A DNA stretch of 64,000 nucleotides, taken from NCBI RefSeq assembly GCF_028554725.1, contig NC_071668.1, positions 48,713,732-48,777,731 on the forward strand, given 5' to 3'. The stretch comes from Zeugodacus cucurbitae (lineage: Eukaryota; Arthropoda; Insecta; Diptera; Tephritidae). The translations under genes and the position numbers were made by a program. Position 1 is the stretch's first letter. Each line of letters begins with the position of its first letter. The notes under the pieces were generated by a model that worked only from the letters and a program-made list of their open reading frames with translations, searched no databases and was not told where the DNA came from. Shown here in pieces: positions 49,097 to 61,211 of the stretch.

Positions 49097-51092
49097 TTAT
49101 TGTTGAGAAATGCCCTCCTTTTCTAAGGCTCGGAAAATCTTAGAAATCGAGTAAATAAAGGCAGCGGTGCGTAAATCATTGCAGAGACCGAATTCATTGG
49201 CCACAATCTTAATGCCTGCCCCCGCAGTTTCCATAACTGTTTGTAGTCCTGCGTCTACTATATCCGCCTCCTTCGTACAGTCTCTTATGAGCTTTAACTT
49301 TTTGTTTGGCTTGAACTTATCCTAAATAAATAAATTAAAAAAATTCATATTAACAAATTAACTTATTTGCACGGTGGTCAAAGTTCACTTACCTCGCACT
49401 CATTCATGGAGTTAAAGATCTCGTTGATTATGGCTTTCTCGCGTTTAACATTCATTTTGCCATAAGATACATGATTGATATTCTTTAAGTACTCAAAGTA
49501 GGATACCGTTACACCGCCAGCATTGCAAAACAAATCCGGTATAATGAGTACATTCTTTTTACGTAATATTTCATCGGCAGCTGGCGTCGAAGGACCATTA
49601 GCGCCTTCTAAAATCATCTTGGCTTGTACACTGTTAGCATTTTCGACAGTGAGAACCTTTTGCGTAGAGCAAGGCATTAGTATATCGCATTTTTCACCCA
49701 ACAAACTGCCCTCTTTTTCGGTGGCTTTGGTATAGCCCTTGATTGATTTATTATTTTTTGCATAATACTCCATTAAGTCCTAAGTATATGAAGAAAATTA
49801 AAAAAATATTATCATGGAGATATTTATTTTCAATACGCCACATACCTTTGGATCAATGCCATTCTCATTTACTAGAGACACGTCAAATTCTTGAACACCG
49901 ATCAGTTTGGCACCGGCTTCCACTACAAAAACGGATGCATGGGAACCGACATTGCCAAACCCTTGTACGATCACGGTTTTATCTTTCCAACCAGTCTTCC
50001 AGCCTAATAAATCCATCCAATCTTTATCCATAATAAAACATTCAGCCGCCTTAAATAGACCACGTCCCGTGGCGGCGGTGCGACCATTTATACCGCCTAT
50101 TTCTACTGGCTTACCAGTCGTGATGGCCAATGCATCTACATCGTTATAGCCTAGAAGAACAATTTATTTGTCTATCAAGACGTTTTCTAATATTTCATAA
50201 AAAAAAAATTACCAAAAGTTTTAATATATTGATCCACCAACCAACTCATCTCGCGTTGGCTGGTATTCACATCTGGTGCCGGTACATCTATACCCGGACC
50301 TATCATATTGCGACGTAATAGCTCCATTGTATAGCGACGCGTAATTGTTTGCAATTCTTGTGCAGTATACTTCTTCGGGTCGATACGTATGCCACCCTTG
50401 GAACCACCAAACGGTACATTCACGCAAGCCGTCTTAAACGCCATCAGATAAGCCAAAGCGCGTATCTCATCGGCGTCGACGTCCATGGCAAAACGTATGC
50501 CTACAAAAGAGGAACGGATATGATCAGTCAGTTATATATATCATGCTAGACATCAGCAGTTGAAGCATTGAAAAGGAAGAACATTTTCTTGAAACACACA
50601 ACTACATGCATATATTCTAGAAAATTCGTTGAGAAATTTTTTGAATATACCAGCTTTTCTAGAAAAATAATAGCCAATAATATAATTGAACCCACCGCCT
50701 TTGAGTGGTAATCTGTGTCTAGTGTGGTGTGCGCGATAGCCGGTGATTAGCTCGTAATTGCCATCACTTCTTATTATAGGGAAGGTAACTTCCAATAGAT
50801 TTGTAGTGCAGCCCATCAATTTAAGCATGGCGGAAACACGTTGTTCACGCTGTTCCTTCTTCATGTAAGGATACTTTTCCAGCTCCTTTATCATCATCGG
50901 CTCCATTAGCTGAGCGGCCGAGTGATAATAATACTCAACCATGTGTGCAAATGGTGGGTCTTTGTCTTTATTGATTTTTTCCAAATGCTTGGGCATCACG
51001 TGCTTTTCACGCGTAGCTCCAAGTCCGGTCCAGTTTAAAACTGTCTTCGATAGTGAAGATCGTAAAAGTTTACCATTTAAAAGGAAGGACAT
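49097..51092 (-). CDS. Gdh: Glutamate dehydrogenase, copy 16 (Met527Lys)
   Basis: Exons are 50696-51092, 50213-50500, 49846-50150, 49393-49779 and 49097-49321. The frame is open. Exon 5 has two private changes: Met527Lys seven residues before the end, and a synonymous one in the Asp-Ile-Val segment. Intron 2 carries the extra A. Confidence 0.91.
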
Positions 51093-51547
51093 ATTGCCTT
51101 GCGATAATGCAATCCCAGTTATGATTTTTTTTGTGTGTTTTTGTAAGAAATTTTTTGCACTCACTTTTTCGGCAATTATTTTGGTATCCGCTGATTTTGT
51201 TGTATATTGTATATATACAATTGTATTACGAATATATAAATATTCCACAATATTCAGTAAGAAAATATTTTTTGTTTATTTATTATTTGCGTCAGGTTTT
51301 TTTTTGTAATTATTTTCTTCGAGAACAAATTCAAATCGCTCCGTTCAACACAACTGTTCTTATGAAAATCTCAATATCAACTGAACTGAGAAAAATAAAT
51401 TTGACAATATTGACTGTTTATGTTTTGAAGTTTTGATTTTTTCTGTTGAAAATATGTTAATGTTAATGTTTTTTTAATGTTAATTATTTTATTCTGGCAA
51501 AAATTTTGGATTTTGGGGATCGTAAAAAATGACGAATAATGCATAAT

Positions 51548-51778
51548 AACCCCTACCCACTTACTACGCTATTTTTGGTGCATTTGGTGGATGGATTTTT
51601 GGTACCATTCACCACTTTTTTGGTGCATTTTGGTGCATTTGATGCATTGGCGCGTGGTGAAAAACCGATTTTTTCACGGCGCGCAAATGGGGTTATACAG
51701 GTCGTATGAGTACCATATTACCAAAAACAGAAAAACAGATATAAGGGTACCAAAAACAGAGGTAAGTGGGTAGGGGTT
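51548..51778. mobile_element. 231-bp inverted-repeat element, spacer 16/17
   Basis: Inverted ends lie at 51548-51564 and 51762-51778. The outer end near 52080 has three G instead of four. Confidence 0.6.
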
Positions 51779-52052
51779 TTGTTTTTTAATTGTAAAACTG
51801 TTGCTGTCAAGAAGCCATTTTGTTTGTGTTTGTGTAAAGAAATATTTATTTAAAAATTGAAGAAAAATATACAAAAGGATATTACACTTTGGATCTTATA
51901 AATATATAAATGTAAAATGTGTAAAAATAAACAATCGCCTAGCGACTTCAGACGCATTCTGCAATTATTGCTGAGAAATGCCCTCCAATTCTAATGCTCG
52001 GAAAATCTTCGAAATCGAGTAAATAAAGGCGGCGGTGCGTAAATCATTGCAG
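51779..52052 (-). pseudogene. GDH 3'-end fragment, spacer 16/17
   Basis: The coding part is 51965-52052. It has the common form. Confidence 0.85.
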
Positions 52053-52280
52053 TGGTGAATGCCACCAAAATTGGCGTAGTAAGTGGGTAGGGTTTTTTTT
52101 TTTAATTGTTAAACTGTTGCTGTCAAGAAGCCATTCTGTTTGTGTTTTTGTAAAGAAATATTTATTTAAAAATTTAAGAAAAATATACAAAAGGATATTA
52201 CACTTTGGATCTTATAAATATATAAATGTAAAATTTGTAAAAATAAATAATCGCCAAGCGACTTCAGACGCATTCTGTAA

Positions 52281-54275
52281 TTATTGTTGAGAAATGCCCT
52301 CCATTTCTAAGGCTCGGAAAATCTTAGAAATCGAGTAAATAAAGGCAGCGGTGCGTAAATCATTGCAGAGACCGAATTCATTGGCCACAATCTTAATGCC
52401 TGCCCCCGCAGTTTCCATAACTGTTTGTAGTCCTGCGTCTACAATATCCGCCTCCTTCGTACAGTCTCTTATGAGCTTTAACTTTTTGTTTGGCTTGAAC
52501 TTATCCTAAATAAATAAATTAAAAAAATTCATATTAACAAATTAACTTATTTGCACGGTGGTCAAAGTTCACTTACCTCGCACTCATTCATGGAGTTAAA
52601 GATCTCGTTGATTATGGCTTTCTCGCGTTTAACATTCATTTTGCCATAAGATACATGATTGATATTCTTTAAGTACTCAAAGTAGGATACCGTTACACCG
52701 CCAGCATTGCAAAACAAATCCGGTATAATGAGTACATTCTTTTTACGTAATATTTCATCGGCAGCTGGCGTCGAAGGACCATTAGCGCCTTCTAAAATCA
52801 TCTTGGCTTGTACACTGTTAGCATTTTCGACAGTGAGAACCTTTTGCGTAGAGCAAGGCATTAGTATATCGCATTTTTCACCCAACAAACTGCCCTCTTT
52901 TTCGGTGGCTTTGGTATAGCCCTTGATTGATTTATTATTTTTTGCATAATACTCCATTAAGTCCTAAGTATATGAAGAAAATTAAAAAAATATTATCATG
53001 GAGATATTTATTTTCAATACGCCACATACCTTTGGATCAATGCCATTCTCATTTACTAGAGACACGTCAAATTCTTGAACACCGATCAGTTTGGCACCGG
53101 CTTCCACTACAAAAACGGATGCATGGGAACCGACATTGCCAAACCCTTGTACGATCACGGTTTTATCTTTCCAACCAGTCTTCCAGCCTAATAAATCCAT
53201 CCAATCTTTATCCATAATAAAACATTCAGCCGCCTTAAATAGACCACGTCCCGTGGCGGCGGTGCGACCATTTATACCGCCTATTTCTACTGGCTTACCA
53301 GTCGTGATGGCCAATGCATCTACATCGTTATAGCCTAGAAGAACAATTTATTTGTCTATCAAGACGTTTTCTAATATTTCATAAAAAAAAATTACCAAAA
53401 GTTTTAATATATTGATCCACCAACCAACTCATCTCGCGTTGGCTGGTATTCACATCTGGTGCCGGTACATCTATACCCGGACCTATCATATTGCGACGTA
53501 ATAGCTCCATTGTATAGCGACGCGTAATTGTTTGCAATTCTTGTGCAGTATACTTCTTCGGGTCGATACGTATGCCACCCTTGGAACCACCAAACGGTAC
53601 ATTCACGCAAGCCGTCTTAAACGCCATCAGATAAGCCAAAGCGCGTATCTCATCGGCGTCGACGTCCATGGCAAAACGTATGCCTACAAAAGAGGAACGG
53701 ATATGATCAGTCAGTTATATATATCATGCTAGACATCAGCAGTTGAAGCATTGAAAAGGAAGAACATTTTCTTGAAACACACAACTACATGCATATATTC
53801 TAGAAAATTCGTTGAGAAATTTTTTGAATATACCAGCTTTTCTAGAAAAATAATAGCCAATAATATAATTGAACCCACCGCCTTTGAGTGGTAATCTGTG
53901 TCTAGTGTGGTGTGCGCGATAGCCGGTGATTAGCTCGTAATTGCCATCACTTCTTATTATAGGGAAGGTAACTTCCAATAGATTTGTAGTGCAGCCCATC
54001 AATTTAAGCATGGCGGAAACACGTTGTTCACGCTGTTCCTTCTTCATGTAAGGATACTTTTCCAGCTCCTTTATCATCATCGGCTCCATTAGCTGAGCGG
54101 CCGAGTGATAATAATACTCAACCATGTGTGCAAATGGTGGGTCTTTGTCTTTATTGATTTTTTCCAAATGCTTGGGCATCACGTGCTTTTCACGCGTAGC
54201 TCCAAGTCCGGTCCAGTTTAAAACTGTCTTCGATAGTGAAGATCGTAAAAGTTTACCATTTAAAAGGAAGGACAT
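52281..54275 (-). CDS. Gdh: Glutamate dehydrogenase, copy 17
   Basis: Exons are 53879-54275, 53396-53683, 53030-53334, 52577-52963 and 52281-52505. No coding difference from the majority sequence was found, and all splice sites are intact. It is a good representative of the array consensus. Confidence 0.92.
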
Positions 54276-54730
54276 ATTGCCTTGCGATAATGCAATCCCA
54301 GTTATGATTTTTTTTGTGTGTTTTTGTAAGAAATTTTTTGCACTCACTTTTTCGGCAATTATTTTGGTATCCGCTGATTTTGTTGTATATTGTATATATA
54401 CAATTGTATTACGAATATATAAATATTCCACAATATTCAGTAAGAAAATATTTTTTGTTTATTTATTATTTGCGTCAGGTTTTTTTTTGTAATTATTTTC
54501 TTCGAGAACAAATTCAAATCGCTCCGTTCAACACAACTGTTCTTATGAAAATCTCAATATCAACTGAACTGAGAAAAATAAATTTGACAATATTGACTGT
54601 TTATGTTTTGAAGTTTTGATTTTTTCTGTTGAAAATATGTTAATGTTAATGTTTTTTTAATGTTAATTATTTTATTCTGGCAAAAATTTTGGATTTTGGG
54701 GATCGTAAAAAATGACGAATAATGCATAAT

Positions 54731-54961
54731 AACCCCTACCCACTTACTACGCTATTTTTGGTGCATTTGGTGGATGGATTTTTGGTACCATTCACCACTT
54801 TTTTGGTGCATTTTGGTGCATTTGATGCATTGGCGCGTGGTGAAAAACCGATTTTTTCACGGCGCGCAAATGGGGTTATACAGGTCGTATGAGTACCATA
54901 TTACCAAAAACAGAAAAACAGATATAAGGGTACCAAAAACAGAGGTAAGTGGGTAGGGGTT
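54731..54961. mobile_element. 231-bp inverted-repeat element, spacer 17/18
   Basis: Inverted ends lie at 54731-54747 and 54945-54961. It has the common form. Confidence 0.6.
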
Positions 54962-55235
54962 TTGTTTTTTAATTGTAAAACTGTTGCTGTCAAGAAGCCA
55001 TTTTGTTTGTGTTTGTGTAAAGAAATATTTATTTAAAAATTGAAGAAAAATATACAAAAGGATATTACACTTTGGATCTTATAAATATATAAATGTAAAA
55101 TGTGTAAAAATAAACAATCGCCTAGCGACTTCAGACGCATTCTGCAATTATTGCTGAGAAATGCCCTCCAATTCTAATGCTCGGAAAATCTTCGAAATCG
55201 AGTAAATAAAGGCGGCGGTGCGTAAATCATTGCAG
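54962..55235 (-). pseudogene. GDH 3'-end fragment, spacer 17/18
   Basis: The coding part is 55148-55235. It has the common form. Confidence 0.85.
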
Positions 55236-55463
55236 TGGTGAATGCCACCAAAATTGGCGTAGTAAGTGGGTAGGGGTTTTTTTTTTAATTGTTAAACTGT
55301 TGCTGTCAAGAAGCCATTCTGTTTGTGTTTTTGTAAAGAAATATTTATTTAAAAATTTAAGAAAAATATACAAAAGGATATTACACTTTGGATCTTATAA
55401 ATATATAAATGTAAAATTTGTAAAAATAAATAATCGCCAAGCGACTTCAGACGCATTCTGTAA

Positions 55464-57458
55464 TTATTGTTGAGAAATGCCCTCCATTTCTAAGGCTCGG
55501 AAAATCTTAGAAATCGAGTAAATAAAGGCAGCGGTGCGTAAATCATTGCAGAGACCGAATTCATTGGCCACAATCTTAATGCCTGCCCCCGCAGTTTCCA
55601 TAACTGTTTGTAGTCCTGCGTCTACAATATCCGCCTCCTTCGTACAGTCTCTTATGAGCTTTAACTTTTTGTTTGGCTTGAACTTATCCTAAATAAATAA
55701 ATTAAAAAAATTCATATTAACAAATTAACTTATTTGCACGGTGGTCAAAGTTCACTTACCTCGCACTCATTCATGGAGTTAAAGATCTCGTTGATTATGG
55801 CTTTCTCGCGTTTAACATTCATTTTGCCATAAGATACATGATTGATATTCTTTAAGTACTCAAAGTAGGATACCGTTACACCGCCAGCATTGCAAAACAA
55901 ATCCGGTATAATGAGTACATTCTTTTCACGTAATATTTCATCGGCAGCTGGCGTCGAAGGACCATTAGCGCCTTCTAAAATCATCTTGGCTTCTACACTG
56001 TTAGCATTTTCGACAGTGAGAACCTTTTGCGTAGAGCAAGGCATTAGTATATCGCATTTTTCACCCAACAAACTGCCCTCTTTTTCGGTGGCTTTGGTAT
56101 AGCCCTTGATTGATTTATTATTTTTTGCATAATACTCCATTAAGTCCTAAGTATATGAAGAAAATTAAAAAAATATTATCATGGAGATATTTATTTTCAA
56201 TACGCCACATACCTTTGGATCAATGCCATTCTCATTTACTAGAGACACGTCAAATTCTTGAACACCGATCAGTTTGGCACCGGCTTCCACTACAAAAACG
56301 GATGCATGGGAACCGACATTGCCAAACCCTTGTACGATCACGGTTTTATCTTTCCAACCAGTCTTCCAGCCTAATAAATCCATCCAATCTTTATCCATAA
56401 TAAAACATTCAGCCGCCTTAAATAGACCACGTCCCGTGGCGGCGGTGCGACCATTTATACCGCCTATTTCTACTGGCTTACCAGTCGTGATGGCCAATGC
56501 ATCTACATCGTTATAGCCTAGAAGAACAATTTATTTGTCTATCAAGACGTTTTCTAATATTTCATAAAAAAAAATTACCAAAAGTTTTAATATATTGATC
56601 CACCAACCAACTCATCTCGCGTTGGCTGGTATTCACATCTGGTGCCGGTACATCTATACCCGGACCTATCATATTGCGACGTAATAGCTCCATTGTATAG
56701 CGACGCGTAATTGTTTGCAATTCTTGTGCAGTATACTTCTTCGGGTCGATACGTATGCCACCCTTGGAACCACCAAACGGTACATTCACGCAAGCCGTCT
56801 TAAACGCCATCAGATAAGCCAAAGCGCGTATCTCATCGGCGTCGACGTCCATGGCAAAACGTATGCCTACAAAAGAGGAACGGATATGATCAGTCAGTTA
56901 TATATATCATGCTAGACATCAGCAGTTGAAGCATTGAAAAGGAAGAACATTTTCTTGAAACACACAACTACATGCATATATTCTAGAAAATTCGTTGAGA
57001 AATTTTTTGAATATACCAGCTTTTCTAGAAAAATAATAGCCAATAATATAATTGAACCCACCGCCTTTGAGTGGTAATCTGTGTCTAGTGTGGTGTGCGC
57101 GATAGCCGGTGATTAGCTCGTAATTGCCATCACTTCTTATTATAGGGAAGGTAACTTCCAATAGATTTGTAGTGCAGCCCATCAATTTAAGCATGGCGGA
57201 AACACGTTGTTCACGCTGTTCCTTCTTCATGTAAGGATACTTTTCCAGCTCCTTTATCATCATCGGCTCCATTAGCTGAGCGGCCGAGTGATAATAATAC
57301 TCAACCATGTGTGCAAATGGTGGGTCTTTGTCTTTATTGATTTTTTCCAAATGCTTGGGCATCACGTGCTTTTCACGCGTAGCTCCAAGTCCGGTCCAGT
57401 TTAAAACTGTCTTCGATAGTGAAGATCGTAAAAGTTTACCATTTAAAAGGAAGGACAT
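55464..57458 (-). CDS. Gdh: Glutamate dehydrogenase, copy 18 (Gln382Glu, Lys404Glu)
   Basis: Exons are 57062-57458, 56579-56866, 56213-56517, 55760-56146 and 55464-55688. The frame is open. Exon 4 carries two private changes, both adding negative charge: Gln382Glu in the NSVQAKMIL strand and Lys404Glu in the helix before NVLIIPD. Both are C/G- or A/G-type single substitutions about 65 bp apart. The spacer to its right has the extra 316-bp fragment subrepeat. Confidence 0.91.
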
Positions 57459-57913
57459 ATTGCCTTGCGATAATGCAATCCCAGTTATGATTTTTTTTGT
57501 GTGTTTTTGTAAGAAATTTTTTGCACTCACTTTTTCGGCAATTATTTTGGTATCCGCTGATTTTGTTGTATATTGTATATATACAATTGTATTACGAATA
57601 TATAAATATTCCACAATATTCAGTAAGAAAATATTTTTTGTTTATTTATTATTTGCGTCAGGTTTTTTTTTGTAATTATTTTCTTCGAGAACAAATTCAA
57701 ATCGCTCCGTTCAACACAACTGTTCTTATGAAAATCTCAATATCAACTGAACTGAGAAAAATAAATTTGACAATATTGACTGTTTATGTTTTGAAGTTTT
57801 GATTTTTTCTGTTGAAAATATGTTAATGTTAATGTTTTTTTAATGTTAATTATTTTATTCTGGCAAAAATTTTGGATTTTGGGGATCGTAAAAAATGACG
57901 AATAATGCATAAT

Positions 57914-58144
57914 AACCCCTACCCACTTACTACGCTATTTTTGGTGCATTTGGTGGATGGATTTTTGGTACCATTCACCACTTTTTTGGTGCATTTTGGT
58001 GCATTTGATGCATTGGCGCGTGGTGAAAAACCGATTTTTTCACGGCGCGCAAATGGGGTTATACAGGTCGTATGAGTACCATATTACCAAAAACAGAAAA
58101 ACAGATATAAGGGTACCAAAAACAGAGGTAAGTGGGTAGGGGTT
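57914..58144. mobile_element. 231-bp inverted-repeat element, spacer 18/19
   Basis: Inverted ends lie at 57914-57930 and 58128-58144. It is followed by two GDH fragments, as in spacer 1/2. It is the last element before the retrotransposon. Confidence 0.6.
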
Positions 58145-58418
58145 TTGTTTTTTAATTGTAAAACTGTTGCTGTCAAGAAGCCATTTTGTTTGTGTTTGTG
58201 TAAAGAAATATTTATTTAAAAATTGAAGAAAAATATACAAAAGGATATTACACTTTGGATCTTATAAATATATAAATGTAAAATGTGTAAAAATAAACAA
58301 TCGCCTAGCGACTTCAGACGCATTCTGCAATTATTGCTGAGAAATGCCCTCCAATTCTAATGCTCGGAAAATCTTCGAAATCGAGTAAATAAAGGCGGCG
58401 GTGCGTAAATCATTGCAG
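58145..58418 (-). pseudogene. GDH 3'-end fragment, spacer 18/19, first
   Basis: The coding part is 58331-58418. It is the first of two fragments in this spacer. Confidence 0.85.
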
Positions 58419-58461
58419 TGGTGAATGCCACCAAAATTGGCGTAGTAAGTGGGTAGGGGTT

Positions 58462-58734
58462 TTTTTTTTAATTGTTAAACTGTTGCTGTCAAGAAGCCAT
58501 TCTGTTTGTGTTTTTGTAAAGAAATATTTATTTAAAAATTTAAGAAAAATATACAAAAGGATATTACACTTTGGATCTTATAAATATATAAATGTAAAAT
58601 GTGTAAAAATAAACAATCGCCTAGCGACTTCAGACGCATTCTGCAATTATTGCTGAGAAATGCCCTCCAATTCTAATGCTCGGAAAATCTTCGAAATCGA
58701 GTAAATAAAGGCGGCGGTGCGTAAATCATTGCAG
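58462..58734 (-). pseudogene. GDH 3'-end fragment, spacer 18/19, second
   Basis: The coding part is 58647-58734. It is the extra subrepeat, offset 316 bp from the first, with the same recombinant make-up as the second fragment of spacer 1/2. Confidence 0.85.
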
Positions 58735-58962
58735 TGGTGAATGCCACCAAAATTGGCGTAGTAAGTGGGTAGGGGTTTTTTTTTTAATTGTTAAACTGTT
58801 GCTGTCAAGAAGCCATTCTGTTTGTGTTTTTGTAAAGAAATATTTATTTAAAAATTTAAGAAAAATATACAAAAGGATATTACACTTTGGATCTTATAAA
58901 TATATAAATGTAAAATTTGTAAAAATAAATAATCGCCAAGCGACTTCAGACGCATTCTGTAA

Positions 58963-60957
58963 TTATTGTTGAGAAATGCCCTCCATTTCTAAGGCTCGGA
59001 AAATCTTAGAAATCGAGTAAATAAAGGCAGCGGTGCGTAAATCATTGCAGAGACCGAATTCATTGGCCACAATCTTAATGCCTGCCCCCGCAGTTTCCAT
59101 AACTGTTTGTAGTCCTGCGTCTACAATATCCGCCTCCTTCGTACAGTCTCTTATGAGCTTTAACTTTTTGTTTGGCTTGAACTTATCCTAAATAAATAAA
59201 TTAAAAAAATTCATATTAACAAATTAACTTATTTGCACGGTGGTCAAAGTTCACTTACCTCGCACTCATTCATGGAGTTAAAGATCTCGTTGATTATGGC
59301 TTTCTCGCGTTTAACATTCATTTTGCCATAAGATACATGATTGATATTCTTTAAGTACTCAAAGTAGGATACCGTTACACCGCCAGCATTGCAAAACAAA
59401 TCCGGTATAATGAGTACATTCTTTTTACGTAATATTTCATCGGCAGCTGGCGTCGAAGGACCATTAGCGCCTTCTAAAATCATCTTGGCTTGTACACTGT
59501 TAGCATTTTCGACAGTGAGAACCTTTTGCGTAGAGCAAGGCATTAGTATATCGCATTTTTCACCCAACAAACTGCCCTCTTTTTCGGTGGCTTTGGTATA
59601 GCCCTTGATTGATTTATTATTTTTTGCATAATACTCCATTAAGTCCTAAGTATATGAAGAAAATTAAAAAAATATTATCATGGAGATATTTATTTTCAAT
59701 ACGCCACATACCTTTGGATCAATGCCATTCTCATTTACTAGAGACACGTCAAATTCTTGAACACCGATCAGTTTGGCACCGGCTTCCACTACAAAAACGG
59801 ATGCATGGGAACCGACATTGCCAAACCCTTGTACGATCACGGTTTTATCTTTCCAACCAGTCTTCCAGCCTAATAAATCCATCCAATCTTTATCCATAAT
59901 AAAACATTCAGCCGCCTTAAATAGACCACGTCCCGTGGCGGCGCTGCGACCATTTATACCGCCTATTTCTACTGGCTTACCAGTCGTGATGGCCAATGCA
60001 TCTACATCGTTATAGCCTAGAAGAACAATTTATTTGTCTATCAAGACGTTTTCTAATATTTTATAAAAAAAAATTACCAAAAGTTTTAATATATTGATCC
60101 ACCAACCAACTCATCTCACGTTGGCTGGTATTCACATCTGGTGCCGGTACATCTATACCCGGACCTATCATATTGCGACGTAATAGCTCCATTGTATAGC
60201 GACGCGTAATTGTTTGCAATTCTTGTGCAGTATACTTCTTCGGGTCGATACGTATGCCACCCTTGGAACCACCAAACGGTGCATTCACGCAAGCCGTCTT
60301 AAACGCCATCAGATAAGCCAAAGCGCGTATCTCATCGGCGTCGACGTCCATGGCAAAACGTATGCCTACAAAAGAGGAACGGATATGATCAGTCAGTTAT
60401 ATATATCATGCTAGACATCAGAAGTTGAAGCGTTGAAAAGGAAGAACATTTTCTTGAAACACACAACTACATGCATATATTCTAGAAAATTCGTTGAGAA
60501 ATTTTTTGAATATACCAGCTTTTCTAGAAAAATAATAGCCAATAATATAATTGAACCCACCGCCTTTGAGTGGTAATCTGTGTCTAGTGTGGTGTGCGCG
60601 ATAGCCGGTGATTAGCTCGTAATTGCCATCACTTCTTATTATAGGGAAGGTAACTTCCAATAGATTTGTAGTGCAGCCCATCAATTTAAGTATGGCGGAA
60701 ACACGTTGTTCACGCTGTTCCTTCTTCATGTAAGGATACTTTTCCAGCTCCTTTATCATCATCGGCTCCATTAGCTGAGCGGCCGAGTGATAATAATACT
60801 CAACCATGTGTGCAAATGGTGGGTCTTTGTCTTTATTGATTTTTTCCAAATGCTTGGGCATCACGTGCTTTTCACGCGTAGCCCCAAGTCCGGTCCAGTT
60901 TAAAACTGTCTTCGATAGTGAAGATCGTAAAAGTTTACCATTTAAAAGGAAGGACAT
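58963..60957 (-). CDS. Gdh: Glutamate dehydrogenase, copy 19, leader cut by a retrotransposon
   Basis: Exons are 60561-60957, 60078-60365, 59712-60016, 59259-59645 and 58963-59187. The 533-aa frame is open from Met (60955-60957) to the stop. This is the most diverged copy: Met89Ile, Val161Ala next to the PFGGSK active-site motif, Thr253Ser, a synonymous Arg215 change and several non-coding differences. Array homology ends 9 bases upstream of the ATG at 60966, where a retrotransposon starts. The normal leader and promoter are therefore absent and expression is doubtful, unless the retrotransposon's 5' region acts as a divergent promoter. Confidence 0.88.
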
Positions 60958-60966
60958 ATTGCCTTG

Positions 60967-61211
60967 GAGGATGGGATCATGTGTAGAAGTTCACGCAAGT
61001 GAGGAAAGTTTTTGATTGTCACTCACTTGGGAGTGGCCAGAAACGATTCTTCTCCACATGGTTCAAGCAGCTCACGACTTCCGGTTTTAGACCAAGTATC
61101 CTCTGGGTAGCCAACAGACATCCGTTTGAAGGCGAGCTAAAGTGAGAAGGCGAAGCCCGCTTATGCGGTTGTGCGTAGGGTTTGGGACCTACCACATAAA
61201 AACACCCCCCA
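60967..61211 (+). other. 5' untranslated region of the retrotransposon
   Basis: This non-coding stretch separates the junction with GDH copy 19 from the endonuclease ATG. An in-frame TAA at 61197-61199 closes the frame upstream of that ATG. RTE-group 5' regions can hold an internal promoter, but no specific element is recognisable here. Confidence 0.5.

Larger units (their letters stand above)
1..60966. repeat. Tandem array of about 3.18-kb glutamate dehydrogenase units
   Basis: The same gene-plus-spacer unit recurs head to tail. Exon 1 recurs at spacings of 3183, 3501, 3183, 2354, 3185, 3185, 3183, 3206, 3195, 3183, then 3184 six times, 3183 twice and finally 3499 bp. The two long units (after copies 1 and 18) hold one extra 316-317-bp subrepeat. 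The short unit (after copy 3) has lost 829 bp. The +12 and +23 units carry small insertions. Layout of a unit on the plus strand is exon 5, 4, 3, 2, 1 (gene on minus), then 455 bp of leader and upstream DNA, a 231-bp inverted-repeat element, a GDH 3'-end fragment, and the 3' UTR of the next gene. The left end lies outside the window. The right end is the retrotransposon junction at 60966/60967. Confidence 0.97.

Noticed and set aside
1..60966. Processed (retro-) copies of Gdh
   Set aside because: All four introns are present in every complete copy and there is no poly-A tail, so DNA-level duplication is the simpler explanation.
1..60966. Simple satellite DNA or CRISPR-like repeat array
   Set aside because: The repeat unit is a 3-kb spliced gene plus spacer; there are no short direct repeats with unique spacers.
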